Assembly: GCF_008806375.1 (NCBI RefSeq)
Contig: NZ_WAAT01000028.1
Location: forward strand, 215,278 to 279,277
Reading direction: 5' to 3'
Source: Pseudotamlana haliotis
GTDB lineage: Bacteria; Bacteroidota; Bacteroidia; Flavobacteriales; Flavobacteriaceae
Length of the DNA stretch: 64,000 nt
A program made the translations under genes and the position numbers. The notes under the pieces were generated by a model. That model had not been told where the DNA came from. It saw only the letters and a list, made by a program, of their open reading frames with translations, and made no database searches. Below, piece after piece: positions 51,582 through 60,936 of this stretch (position 1 is its first letter; every line of letters begins with the position of its first letter).

Positions 51582-52331
51582 ATGCCTTTATCAGCTTCAC
51601 ATTTAAAATCAAGAAACAATGCACTTAACGATGTGTCTTGTGAAGCCTGTATTAATGAAAAGTGCTTAATTAAAAGCAGCTTATCTTCTTCTTTAGATTC
51701 TAAGTTTGTAAAAAGTAAGAACACTTTAAAATGTAAAAAAGGGCAACAGTTTATTATGGAGGGGGCTCCTGTAAATGGCTTATTCTTTATATTAAATGGA
51801 ACCGTTAAAGTATTCAGAACCGGTATTAATGGTAGAGAGCAAATTGTGCGATTCGCTAAGGAAGGAGAAATTATTGGACATCGTGGTTTTGGTACCGAAG
51901 AGTATTATTCTATTGGAGCGATTGCTTTAGAGGATACCGTTTTGTGTTATTTTTCAAAAGAAGAACTTCAGGAAGCTTTGCTTGAAAATCCGCAGTTTGC
52001 CTATAATATGATGCTGTTTTACGCTAATGAGCTTAATAGGAGTGAAAATAAGGTGAAGTCTATTTCTCAAATGACTGTACGCGAACGTGTGATTGACACC
52101 TTATTATATTTACACCGAAAATTTGGTGATTTAAATGGTTTCTTGAAACTCCCTTTAAGCCGTAAGGAATATGCTGATTACGCCGGGACAACGGAAGAAC
52201 AGGTTATTCGAATTTTTTCAGCATTAAAAAAGGAAAAGCTTATTTCTGCAAAAGGAAAAAAAATAGCAGTGACTAATATTCAGTTACTAAAAAGCGAAAT
52301 TAGTGAGCATCATTATTTCTTGGATGCTTAA
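51582..52331 (+). CDS. Crp/Fnr-family regulator with FNR-type cysteines
   Basis: 249 aa from the ATG at 51582. The N-terminus has Cys20, Cys23 and Cys28 (C-E-A-C-I-N-E-K-C), and a fourth Cys122 follows in T-V-L-C-Y-F. E. coli FNR uses Cys20, 23, 29 and 122 to bind an oxygen-labile [4Fe-4S] cluster. A cNMP-fold domain covers residues about 40-150 and a winged helix follows; the recognition helix T-E-E-Q-V-I-R keeps the Glu and Arg of FNR but has Ile for Ser. It lies between the nap and nrt operons. The role as an oxygen or redox sensor of this cluster is inferred. Confidence 0.85.
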   Translation: MPLSASHLKSRNNALNDVSCEACINEKCLIKSSLSSSLDSKFVKSKNTLKCKKGQQFIMEGAPVNGLFFILNGTVKVFRTGINGREQIVRFAKEGEIIGHRGFGTEEYYSIGAIALEDTVLCYFSKEELQEALLENPQFAYNMMLFYANELNRSENKVKSISQMTVRERVIDTLLYLHRKFGDLNGFLKLPLSRKEYADYAGTTEEQVIRIFSALKKEKLISAKGKKIAVTNIQLLKSEISEHHYFLDA

Positions 52332-52675
52332 CTGAGCGTGCCTATCATGGTATTGTATTCCTTAAATTCATAGACCACTTTATATAAGTTTAAATGAAGT
52401 GATTTTCTTTTCTACTTAATTTTTCTACTTAAAAAGTACTGTTTCTACGTATTTTTTAGAATTCATCTATTCTTATACGTAGCTTTATGTTAGGTTGTTG
52501 TGTTGTGTAATATGTTTGTTTTTAATCTTTTATATTTAAAACATGTGTTTTGGCAGGTTTGATTATGGTTTAAAAAGAGGTTTGTACATGGTATTCATCA
52601 TGAAATAAAACGAGTACTACTTATATATTTGCTATGTATAAGTATTAATACTTAGTTTAATCAAAATCAAACAAC
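52332..52675. other. nrtA upstream region with palindromes
   Basis: 344 bp without a gene. A -7 box TATATTTG lies at 52624-52631, 45 bp before nrtA. A perfect palindrome AAGTATTAATACTT at 52640-52653 covers the expected start site, and another, TTCATCATGAA at 52594-52604, is centred about 40 bp upstream of it. The first part (52332-52560) is AT-rich with no structure that I can name. No full FNR-type inverted repeat was found here. Confidence 0.45.
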
Positions 52676-54070
52676 ATGAAATCACTATTCAAAAAATCAA
52701 CTTTAATCTTACCAGTAGCAGCATTACTGTTTTCTTGTGGTAATAAAGAAAAGAAGGAAACTATAGCAGAAAATGTAGTTTCTGAAACTTCAAATACAAA
52801 AACATTAGAAATTGAAAAACCACAATTAACTTTTGGTTTCATCAAATTAACAGATATGGCGCCTTTGGCTATTGCTAAAGAAAAAGGATTTTTTGAAGAT
52901 GAAGGCTTATTTGTTTCTGTAGAAGCACAATCAAACTGGAAAAACGTATTAGACCGTGTTATTGATGGTCAGTTAGACGGTTCACACATGTTAGCAGGAC
53001 AGCCAATTGCAGCAGGTGCTGGTTTTGGAAGACAAGCAAAATTAGTAACCGCTTTTTCAATGGACTTAAACGGAAACGCGATTACAGTTTCAAATGATGT
53101 TTGGTCTAAAATGAAGCCTAATGTACCAACTGGATCTGATGGGAAACCAGAACATCCAATCAAGGCTGATGCTTTAAAACCAGTAATTACTGAGTATAAA
53201 AATTCTGGGAAGCCTTTTAAAATGGGGATGGTATTTCCAGTATCTACACACAACTACGAAATTAGATATTGGTTAGCAGCTGCTGGTATTAACCCAGGTA
53301 TGTATACTGCTGATAATGTTCAAGGACAAATTGATGCTGATGTGTTATTATCTGTTACACCTCCGCCACAAATGCCAGCTACTCTAGAAGCAGGAACAAT
53401 TCACGGATACTGTGTAGGGGAGCCATGGAACCAACAAGCTGTTTTTAAAGGTATTGGTGTGCCTGTAGTAACCAACTTAGACATCTGGAAAAACAACCCA
53501 GAAAAAGTGTTTGTAATGACTGAAAAATTTGTTGAAGAAAATCCAAATACAGCCATAGCAGTAACTAAAGCATTAATTAGAGCAGGAAAATGGTTAGATG
53601 AGCCAGGAAATAGAGCTGAAGCGGTAAAAATCTTATCAATGTCTCAGTATGTAGGTGCTGATGAAGCGGTTATCGCAAACTCTATGACAGGAACATTCGA
53701 ATTTGAAAAAGGCGATAAGCGTGATATGGCAGATTTCAACGTATTCTACAAGTACAATGCAACATATCCTTTCTACTCAGATGGTATTTGGTTCTTAACT
53801 CAAATGCGCAGATGGGGACAAATTCCTGACGCTAAACCAGCCAATTGGTATGCTGAAACGATTAAAGATATTTACAGACCAGATATCTGGACTAAAGCCG
53901 CTAAACTTTTAGTTGAAGAAGGAAACATTCCTGCAGGCGATATTCCAACAACAGACGGTTATAAGCCAGCAACAGCAGACTTTATCGATGGAACAACTTA
54001 TGATGGTAAGGATCCAATTTCATACATCAACAGTTTCAAAATCGGAAACAAAGACGAGGCAGTACAATAA
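52676..54070 (+). CDS. nrtA: Nitrate-type ABC transporter substrate-binding lipoprotein
   Basis: 464 aa. A lipoprotein signal is visible ([10 protein letters not shown], lipid-anchor Cys about residue 21), followed by a NrtA/CmpA-type binding fold: [15 protein letters not shown] near residue 52, [10 protein letters not shown] near 104, and Y-C-V-G-E-P-W-N-Q near 245. NrtA binds nitrate or nitrite, CmpA bicarbonate; the nitrate assignment relies on the nap and cofactor neighbours. It is the first of five genes for uptake. Confidence 0.85.
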   Translation: MKSLFKKSTLILPVAALLFSCGNKEKKETIAENVVSETSNTKTLEIEKPQLTFGFIKLTDMAPLAIAKEKGFFEDEGLFVSVEAQSNWKNVLDRVIDGQLDGSHMLAGQPIAAGAGFGRQAKLVTAFSMDLNGNAITVSNDVWSKMKPNVPTGSDGKPEHPIKADALKPVITEYKNSGKPFKMGMVFPVSTHNYEIRYWLAAAGINPGMYTADNVQGQIDADVLLSVTPPPQMPATLEAGTIHGYCVGEPWNQQAVFKGIGVPVVTNLDIWKNNPEKVFVMTEKFVEENPNTAIAVTKALIRAGKWLDEPGNRAEAVKILSMSQYVGADEAVIANSMTGTFEFEKGDKRDMADFNVFYKYNATYPFYSDGIWFLTQMRRWGQIPDAKPANWYAETIKDIYRPDIWTKAAKLLVEEGNIPAGDIPTTDGYKPATADFIDGTTYDGKDPISYINSFKIGNKDEAVQ

Positions 54071-54147
54071 TAATAAAATAAGAAGTAAAAGAAGTTAGGG
54101 GTAAGACGTTCCTTATTAGATAATCACTAATCAAATAAACAAGAACC

Positions 54148-55254
54148 ATGAAGCAAAGTATAACATTAGAAAAAGTATCCAAATTTATGGGATTCGGTTT
54201 TTTAACCACCTTAAAAGATCTATTCACAGGGAAGCTAGAGCGCGAAGATTTTGTAAAATTTTTACGTAAAGTTGTCGTACCGCTTGCTTCTATTCTTTTA
54301 TTTATCGGATTATGGCAATTAGGGGCTAGATCCTTATACGAAAGAGAGGCTAATTATAAAATTCAAACGGCTCTAGTTGATCAAGGTCCGGAAGCTGCCG
54401 AAGCTATGCGTGAATGTATCGCTTCTGGTGACATCAGTTGCCAGCCAAATACTTTGCCTTCTCCAGGACAGGTTTGGGAGTCTTACCAGTCTTTAATTAG
54501 AGATCATAACATCATTAGAGCTGATAAAATCGCATTTATTGAGAAAACAGCAGCCTTAAATGAAAAACGCATTGCAGCTGGTAAAGATCCTATTACTTAT
54601 ACAGGTAGACCTTCTTTTATTGATCAAATCGTGATGAGTTTAAAAACGGTATTCGCAGGGTTTTTATTAGCCTTAGTTATTGCAATACCTATTGGAATAC
54701 TAATCGGGTTAAGTCCGAGTTTAAAAAGTGCTTTCAACTGGTTTATTCAAATTTTTAAACCTGTATCTCCTGTAGTTTGGTATTTATTGGTGTTCATGAT
54801 TGTAAAAACCATTTTAATTGATTCTACGGAAGATAGCTCGTTCATCATCTCCTTTATTAGTGTTGGGTTTTGTTCAATGTGGGCAACCTTAGTAAACACA
54901 GCAATGGGTGTTGCTTCGGTAGATAAAGATTATATCAATGTAGCTAAAGTATTGAAGTTAGGACCAATGCAGAAGATTTTTAAAGTGATTCTACCATCGT
55001 CTTTACCATTAATATTTACAGGTTTAAAGATTACCTTATCAGTAGCATGGATGGTATTAATTGCGATTGAATTATTAGCACAGAGTCCAGGTTTAGGGTT
55101 ATTTGTTTGGGAAGAATTTCAAAACGGAGCCAACGATTCAAATTCAAAAATCATTGTAGCCATGTTTGTTATCGGAATCATCGGATTCTTATTAGACCGC
55201 ATCATGCTTACCATTCAAAACTGGGTGTCATTCAATAAAACGGATGCGATATAA
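54148..55254 (+). CDS. nrtB: Nitrate-type ABC transporter permease
   Basis: 368 aa. It is a BPD-type inner-membrane permease; the EAA-loop region V-A-K-V-L-K-L-G-P-M-Q-K-I-F-K-V-I-L-P-S-S is near residue 270. It differs from typical NrtB in an extended N-terminus: one membrane segment near residue 45, then about 100 polar residues before the core segments, with a Cys pair (R-E-C-I-A-S-G-D-I-S-C) that may lie in the periplasm. It is followed by two ATPase genes. Confidence 0.88.
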   Translation: MKQSITLEKVSKFMGFGFLTTLKDLFTGKLEREDFVKFLRKVVVPLASILLFIGLWQLGARSLYEREANYKIQTALVDQGPEAAEAMRECIASGDISCQPNTLPSPGQVWESYQSLIRDHNIIRADKIAFIEKTAALNEKRIAAGKDPITYTGRPSFIDQIVMSLKTVFAGFLLALVIAIPIGILIGLSPSLKSAFNWFIQIFKPVSPVVWYLLVFMIVKTILIDSTEDSSFIISFISVGFCSMWATLVNTAMGVASVDKDYINVAKVLKLGPMQKIFKVILPSSLPLIFTGLKITLSVAWMVLIAIELLAQSPGLGLFVWEEFQNGANDSNSKIIVAMFVIGIIGFLLDRIMLTIQNWVSFNKTDAI

Positions 55255-55276
55255 AAGTGCCTGAGGCCTTGTTGAA

Positions 55277-55314
55277 AACAACTCAGCAAATAAACGATTC
55301 AACAATTAAATATT
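55277..55314. repeat. TTAAAC-family spacer repeat between nrtB and the ATPase gene
   Basis: GCAAATAAACGATTCAACAA then TTAAATATTAG. It is a short copy of the AATAAACGATTCAAC unit seen at 50.17 kb. Confidence 0.45.
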
Positions 55315-55320
55315 AGAGAA

Positions 55321-56169
55321 ATGGCTTACTTAGAACTAAAAAATATATACAAATCTTACGGTCAGGGTGAAAACGAAACCGAAGTACTTTCAAATATCAA
55401 TTTAACTATAGAAGAAGGTGAGTTTGTAGCGATTGTAGGATTTACAGGAAGTGGGAAAACCACTTTAGTTAATCTGATTAACGGACTTATTCAACCAACA
55501 AGTGGCGAGGTTTTATTTAAGGGAGAACCTGTAGTAGGAACCAGTCACGAGCGTGGTGTAATCTTTCAAAATTACTCACTGTTGCCTTGGTTAACCGTAG
55601 CGCAAAATATATTTATGGCAGTTAAAGAAGCCTTTCCGAAGAAATCTAAAAAAGAATTAAATGACATCGTAAAGAATTTTGTTGAGATGGTAGGCTTGTC
55701 TCATGCTATTAACAAGCGTCCCAATGAATTATCGGGAGGGATGCGCCAGCGTGTAGCCGTAGCTCGAGCTTTAGCGATGAAACCAGAAATGATTATCATG
55801 GATGAACCTTTAGGGGCGCTAGATGCTTTAACCCGTGGGAATCTACAAGATGAAATTTTAAATATCTGGGGGAAAGATAAGCGTACTGCCTTATTAATTA
55901 CTAACGATGTTGATGAAGGGATTTACATGGCAGACCGTATTATTCCTTTAAAACCAGGGCCAAAAGCGACTTTAGGTCCGGAATTTAAAATTGATATTGA
56001 ACGCCCACGAGATAAAACCGAATTAAATGATAATGCCAATTTCAAGGAAACAAGAAACTCCATTATCGAGTACTTGATGGAGATTGGAAACGACCGTAAA
56101 TCTGAAGCTCAAGAAGTTTTTGAATTACCAGAATTAGAACCTAAAAGTTTTGTTGGACGCTTTAAATAA
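55321..56169 (+). CDS. Nitrate-type ABC transporter ATPase, degenerate H-loop
   Basis: 282 aa. Walker A is G-F-T-G-S-G-K-T-T (40-48), signature L-S-G-G-M (137-141), Walker B M-D-E-P (160-163). The switch residue is Asn195 ([10 protein letters not shown]) where active ABC ATPases have His. It is therefore probably the weaker half of a heterodimer. It belongs to the NrtC/NrtD family but lacks the fused NrtA-like domain of cyanobacterial NrtC. The second ATPase follows after 8 bp. Confidence 0.85.
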   Translation: MAYLELKNIYKSYGQGENETEVLSNINLTIEEGEFVAIVGFTGSGKTTLVNLINGLIQPTSGEVLFKGEPVVGTSHERGVIFQNYSLLPWLTVAQNIFMAVKEAFPKKSKKELNDIVKNFVEMVGLSHAINKRPNELSGGMRQRVAVARALAMKPEMIIMDEPLGALDALTRGNLQDEILNIWGKDKRTALLITNDVDEGIYMADRIIPLKPGPKATLGPEFKIDIERPRDKTELNDNANFKETRNSIIEYLMEIGNDRKSEAQEVFELPELEPKSFVGRFK

Positions 56170-56177
56170 TTAGAAAA

Positions 56178-57011
56178 ATGACTACAAATATTATAGATAA
56201 TACCCCGAAACGTGTGATTACGCAACCTGAAGTTTTTCCTTCATCTGAAGTCATGCTAGATTTAAAAGATTTGAAGAAAGTGTATCCAACACCAAAAGGG
56301 GATTACGTGGTGTTAGAAGACTTAAATCTTCAAATAAAAAAAGAAGAATTTGTAACCATTATTGGGCATTCGGGTTGTGGAAAGACGACCATGCTCTCTA
56401 TGATTGCAGGTTTAAATCCGATTTCTGGAGGGAGTATTTCGGTTTTAAGCAAGCATATTCAAGGTCCAGGACCAGATCGTGGTGTAATTTTTCAGTCGCC
56501 AAGTTTAATGCCATGGATGACTGCACTTCAAAATGTTCTGTTAGGTGTTGATCAAGTTTTTCCGCATGCAACCAAAGCGCAGCGTCATGATATTGCTAAG
56601 TATTATTTACAGAAAGTTGGTTTAGAAGATGCCTTCCATAAAAAGGCAAGTGATCTCTCTCAAGGGATGCAACAACGTGTAGGAATAGCAAGAGCTTTTG
56701 CTATTAAACCTAAAGTGTTACTTCTAGATGAACCTTTCGGAATGTTAGACTCGCTAACTAGAGGAGAACTTCAAGATATTCTTATTGAAATCTGGAATAA
56801 AGAAAAAATTACAGCAGTTATGATTACTCACGATGTCGATGAGGCGATTTTCTTAGCCGATCGTGTGGTGATGATGACTAGTGGTCCTAAAGCTAAAATT
56901 GGTGATATTTTAAATATCGATTTTGAAAGACCAAGAACTAGAAAATCAGTTTTAGAACATGATGATTATTACACATATAGAAAACATCTTATTGATTTTT
57001 TAGAGCATTAA
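56178..57011 (+). CDS. nrtD: Nitrate-type ABC transporter ATPase
   Basis: 277 aa. Walker A is G-H-S-G-C-G-K-T-T (63-71), Walker B L-D-E-P near 183, and the H-loop His218 is intact (M-I-T-H-D-V-D-E). The signature is L-S-Q-G-M (160-164) instead of L-S-G-G-Q. With the preceding protein (normal signature, missing His) the pair is complementary, as expected of an asymmetric heterodimer. Energises nitrate or nitrite import by the NrtAB-like components. Confidence 0.87.
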   Translation: MTTNIIDNTPKRVITQPEVFPSSEVMLDLKDLKKVYPTPKGDYVVLEDLNLQIKKEEFVTIIGHSGCGKTTMLSMIAGLNPISGGSISVLSKHIQGPGPDRGVIFQSPSLMPWMTALQNVLLGVDQVFPHATKAQRHDIAKYYLQKVGLEDAFHKKASDLSQGMQQRVGIARAFAIKPKVLLLDEPFGMLDSLTRGELQDILIEIWNKEKITAVMITHDVDEAIFLADRVVMMTSGPKAKIGDILNIDFERPRTRKSVLEHDDYYTYRKHLIDFLEH

Positions 57012-57159
57012 TAAATTACCTTATTAAAACTTAATCAAAACTGCCAAATATTAAATATTTAGATTGTTCCGTTCGTCGTATTTTCGTACTTTTAATCACG
57101 GTTCAGTTTAGATGAAAACAAACAAAAAAACAGATACTAACAAACTTAAAATCAACAAC

Positions 57160-58434
57160 ATGAAAAAACAATACTTACTTTTTGCGCTACTTTTTGCTGC
57201 GATTCAATTTGCGCAGGCTCAATTCTCTATCGATGGGCAATTAAGACCAAGAACGGAATACCGTAACGGTTTTGGTACATTAATTCCTGAAGATTCTGAG
57301 CCTGGTTATGGCATTTCTACCAGAGTGCGTTTGAATGCAGGCTATGAGTCTGAAACCTACAAAGCGTATATTAGTTTACAAGATGTGTTTGTTTGGGGGG
57401 AAAACAGACAAATTTTACCTTATGATCAAAACAATTCGTTCGCTATTTTCGAAGCTTGGGCAGCTATAAAGCTTGGTTCTGGTTGGAATACAAAATTAGG
57501 ACGCCAGGTGTTGTCTTATGATGATCAACGTATTCTTGGTGGCTTAGATTGGGCACAACAAGGACGTAACCACGATGCAGGGCTTATCACATACAAGAAA
57601 AATGATTTTGCTTTAGATGTGGCCTTAGCCTTTAACCAAGATTATTCAAATCCAACAGGGTTTATTTCAGAAGGAAACGAATACAATACTTCAGGTTTTT
57701 TCTCTTATAAAACCATGTATATGGCACATTTAAGTCAGAAATGGGGAGCGTTTTCAGGAAGTTTATTATTAATGAATAATGGTTTTCAAGATGATGATGC
57801 CGGTTTAAATGATATCGCTAATTTACAAACTATGGGTGTGCATTTAAAGTATGGAAAAAATGCATTTTCTTTAGCGGCTAACTTATACTTACAAACTGGT
57901 GAAGCCATTTACGGAACTTCATACAAAGATGTAAAAGGTGGTTTCTTATCTAGTTTAGATTTCGGATTTAAAGCTTCTGACAAAATTGCGTTAGGTGTTG
58001 GTGCAGAAATTATTAGTGGAAATGGTGAAAGTGACCCTGGAAGTACTAGTGCATTCTTCCCGTTATACGGAACGAATCATAAATTCAATGGTTTTATGGA
58101 TTACTTCTACGTAGGAAACCATGCAAATTCTATTGGTTTAATAGATGTTCATGTGAGTGCTAACTTTAAATTTAATGATACGACCAGTCTTTTAGTAAAA
58201 GCTTTAAACTTTAGTGGTGAAGAAGAATTACCTAGCGGAGATAAAGCATTAGGAACTGAAATCGATTTAGTGTTTGCTAAGAAGTTTAAAGGTTATGCCT
58301 TAAAAATTGGTTACTCTCAAATGTTCGCTTCTGAAGGGATGTATGAATTGAAAGGTGTTCCTGAAGTTGATGCTGATAACATTCAAAACTGGGCATGGGC
58401 GATGTTAGTATTCAAACCTAAATTTTTAAATTAG
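57160..58434 (+). CDS. Outer-membrane beta-barrel porin, alginate-export family
   Basis: 424 aa from the ATG at 57160, which gives a clean signal peptide (M-K-K-Q-Y-L-L-F-A-L-L-F-A-A then A-Q-A); an ATG at 57112 adds a polar tail before it. The mature protein has alternating amphipathic strands (Y-K-A-Y-I-S-L-Q-D-V-F; W-N-T-K-L-G-R-Q-V-L-S-Y-D; ending F-K-P-K-F) and D-Q-R-I-L-G-G-L-D-W-A, features of the alginate_exp/OprE-like barrels. It is likely the outer-membrane entry route for nitrate or nitrite. A terminator follows. Confidence 0.82.
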   Translation: MKKQYLLFALLFAAIQFAQAQFSIDGQLRPRTEYRNGFGTLIPEDSEPGYGISTRVRLNAGYESETYKAYISLQDVFVWGENRQILPYDQNNSFAIFEAWAAIKLGSGWNTKLGRQVLSYDDQRILGGLDWAQQGRNHDAGLITYKKNDFALDVALAFNQDYSNPTGFISEGNEYNTSGFFSYKTMYMAHLSQKWGAFSGSLLLMNNGFQDDDAGLNDIANLQTMGVHLKYGKNAFSLAANLYLQTGEAIYGTSYKDVKGGFLSSLDFGFKASDKIALGVGAEIISGNGESDPGSTSAFFPLYGTNHKFNGFMDYFYVGNHANSIGLIDVHVSANFKFNDTTSLLVKALNFSGEEELPSGDKALGTEIDLVFAKKFKGYALKIGYSQMFASEGMYELKGVPEVDADNIQNWAWAMLVFKPKFLN

Positions 58435-58465
58435 GAAACTAATACAGAAGAAATAGATTTAAATT

Positions 58466-58490
58466 AAATCCCGCAATTGCGGGATTTTTT
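58466..58490 (+). terminator. Terminator of the nitrate-uptake operon
   Basis: AAATCCCGCAATTGCGGGATTT followed by T. An 11-bp perfect palindromic stem 32 bp past the porin stop. Confidence 0.85.
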
Positions 58491-58537
58491 GCATTTATAT
58501 AAATACTTTTCCTACATTTAAGCCATAATTACTAGTT

Positions 58538-60073
58538 ATGCTTAAAAAAATTTATGCCAGCGCCGTTTTTGGTGTTGAAGCTTCGACAATTACTGTTGAA
58601 GTTAATGTTGATAGCGGAATAGGCTACCATTTGGTAGGTTTGCCAGACAATGCGATCAAGGAAAGTAACTTCCGAATAGCTGCGGCACTTCAAAATAATG
58701 GCTATAAAATTCCCGGGAAGAAAATTACGATTAACATGGCGCCTGCCGATTTACGGAAAGAGGGTAGTGCCTATGATTTAACCTTAGCTATCGGTATTTT
58801 ATCAGCCTCTCAACAAATTCAAGCCGAAAATTTAGATCAGTATTTAATTATGGGCGAATTGTCTTTAGATGGCAGTATTCACCCTATAAAAGGTGCCTTG
58901 CCAATCGCAGTGAAGGCAAGAGAAGAAGGTTTTAAAGGGTTTATACTTCCAAGCTCAAATGCTAAGGAAGCAGCCATTGTAAATGATCTAGAAGTTTATG
59001 GTGTTGATAATATTAAACAGGTTATTGATTATTTTGATAAAGCAGTTTCTCTAGAACAAACCATAATTGATACCCGAGAAGAGTTTAATAAAAGCTTGAA
59101 TTTTCCTGAGTTCGATTTTAGCGACGTGAAAGGTCAAGAAGGCATTAAGCGCTGCATGGAAATTGCAGCAGCAGGTGGGCATAATATTATTTTAATAGGG
59201 CCTCCAGGAGCAGGTAAAACCATGTTAGCTAAACGTTTACCGAGTATTTTGCCGCCCATGACACTCTATGAAGCTTTGGAAACGACCAAAATTCATTCGG
59301 TTGTAGGGCGTGTAAAAGACACGGGTTTGATGGCACAAAGACCTTTTAGGAGTCCGCATCACACGATATCAAATGTGGCCCTTGTAGGCGGCGGAAGTTA
59401 TCCGCAACCCGGAGAAATTTCATTATCACATAACGGGGTGTTGTTTCTAGATGAATTGCCAGAATTTAAACGGGAAGTTTTGGAGGTCATGCGGCAGCCG
59501 CTTGAAGATCGTGAAGTAACTATTTCTAGAGCAAAATTTACAGTGACTTATCCGTCGTCATTTATGTTGGTGGCGAGTATGAACCCTAGTCCTGGCGGTT
59601 ATTTTAATGATCCCAATGCCCCTGTAACCTCAAGTCCTGCAGAAATGCAGCGGTATTTGAGTAAAGTCTCTGGGCCTTTATTAGACCGTATTGATATTCA
59701 TATTGAAGTGACCCCAGTACCATTCGATAAGCTTTCCGAGGAACGAAAAAGCGAAAGTTCGGTAACGATTAGAGAGCGGGTTACCAAAGCACGAGAAAGT
59801 CAAACGCAGCGGTTTTCAGATTCTGAAACCGTTCATTATAACGCCCAGATGAATACTAAACAAATTAGAAAGTATTGTGCTTTAGATGCGGCTTCCAAAG
59901 ACTTGTTAAAGACGGCTATGGAGCGTTTAAACCTTTCTGCAAGAGCGTACGACAGAATTTTAAAAGTGTCAAGAACGATAGCTGATTTAGAAGGTTCTGA
60001 AACTGTTAATGGCACACATATTAGCGAAGCAATTCAGTATAGAAGTTTAGATCGCGAAGGTTGGTTGGGGTAA
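58538..60073 (+). CDS. comM: YifB/ComM-family AAA ATPase (Mg-chelatase-like)
   Basis: 511 aa. An N-terminal ChlI-type domain (residues 1-165, V-E-V-N-V-D-S-G-I-G-Y-H) is followed by an AAA+ module: Walker A G-P-P-G-A-G-K-T near 222, Walker B L-F-L-D-E-L-P-E-F near 300, sensor S-M-N-P-S-P-G-G. Related ComM is a hexameric helicase promoting branch migration in natural transformation. It is monocistronic between two terminators. Confidence 0.92.
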   Translation: MLKKIYASAVFGVEASTITVEVNVDSGIGYHLVGLPDNAIKESNFRIAAALQNNGYKIPGKKITINMAPADLRKEGSAYDLTLAIGILSASQQIQAENLDQYLIMGELSLDGSIHPIKGALPIAVKAREEGFKGFILPSSNAKEAAIVNDLEVYGVDNIKQVIDYFDKAVSLEQTIIDTREEFNKSLNFPEFDFSDVKGQEGIKRCMEIAAAGGHNIILIGPPGAGKTMLAKRLPSILPPMTLYEALETTKIHSVVGRVKDTGLMAQRPFRSPHHTISNVALVGGGSYPQPGEISLSHNGVLFLDELPEFKREVLEVMRQPLEDREVTISRAKFTVTYPSSFMLVASMNPSPGGYFNDPNAPVTSSPAEMQRYLSKVSGPLLDRIDIHIEVTPVPFDKLSEERKSESSVTIRERVTKARESQTQRFSDSETVHYNAQMNTKQIRKYCALDAASKDLLKTAMERLNLSARAYDRILKVSRTIADLEGSETVNGTHISEAIQYRSLDREGWLG

Positions 60074-60075
60074 TG

Positions 60076-60120
60076 AAAAAGCGCTCTGAAAGGCTGTAAT
60101 ATGACCTTAGAGCGCTTTTT
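60076..60120. terminator. Bidirectional terminator between yifB and the lipoprotein gene
   Basis: AAAAAGCGCTCT and AGAGCGCTTTTT arms at the ends of a 45-nt hairpin whose inner part (AAGG/CCTT) can also pair. It sits between converging genes. Confidence 0.85.
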
Positions 60121-60159
60121 ACGTACATCATTTATGGTGTTTAAATACCATTAATTTAC

Positions 60160-60690
60160 CTATGATTTTGTATAAGTAGTTACGGTTAAAAGTTTAATGA
60201 TTTTACCGTTTACATCAGAGAATGTCATAGAGTTTTCCACTGAAAATTCAGTAATATCCTCATTCAACTCAAGTGCTGTTGTTGCTGAATTACAGTTAGA
60301 AACTATGGTTAATATATAATCGTTTTCTAGTTTCCATGTACCATTAGTTCTGTTTTCTTCTTCACAGTCACCGAAATGCATGCCTTGCTCAAAAGCGTAG
60401 GCTCTATCACTGTTAAAATTATAAACAGCATCTTGAACACATTCGTCGTATTGTGCGTATAAATCCTTGCTTGGGTTGTCTGTTTCGTCATCAGTTAAAT
60501 CAATTTCTTGGTCGGCCACAATGCTTCCTAAAATCCATTTACCTGAAAATTCAGTTTCAAGTTCTGTAAGTTCGCCTGTCAAAGGATCTGTGCATGATAT
60601 GTTGATATCGTCATCAGAGCAACTTACTATAAGTACAGATAGAAGGGTTAAAATGAAGAAGTTTTTTACTGCTAAAATTGATTTGTTCAT
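60160..60690 (-). CDS. Lipocalin-like lipoprotein of unknown function
   Basis: 176 aa from the ATG at 60690. A lipobox is visible (L-L-S-V-L-I-V-S-C, Cys about 23). The mature protein has F-S-G-K-W-I-L-G-S-I near residue 48, a typical lipocalin-like start, then T-W-K-L-E-N-D-Y-I-L-T-I near the middle and alternating strands to the end. Such small cell-surface lipoproteins are common in flavobacteria. Ligand unknown. A longer frame to 60750 would precede the signal peptide and is not used. Confidence 0.7.
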   Translation of the reverse strand: MNKSILAVKNFFILTLLSVLIVSCSDDDINISCTDPLTGELTELETEFSGKWILGSIVADQEIDLTDDETDNPSKDLYAQYDECVQDAVYNFNSDRAYAFEQGMHFGDCEEENRTNGTWKLENDYILTIVSNCNSATTALELNEDITEFSVENSMTFSDVNGKIIKLLTVTTYTKS

Positions 60691-60936
60691 GGTATTTGGG
60701 TTTTTATTTGTTTTTAATGAGATGTAGAAAAAACTATATAGTTGCGTCACAAATCCATGATTTTTTAATAAAATGAAATAATATTGTATAAAATATTGGT
60801 CTGTAGTTTGTTGTGGTGATGTTGGTTTCTGAATAGAGTAAGTCTAGTTGTGTTAAAATTAAAATTCTTGCATTTAATACTTTAGTTTTGTTAGAGATTT
60901 AATAGCTTTCGGCTTAAAATCATTTATCAAAATATT

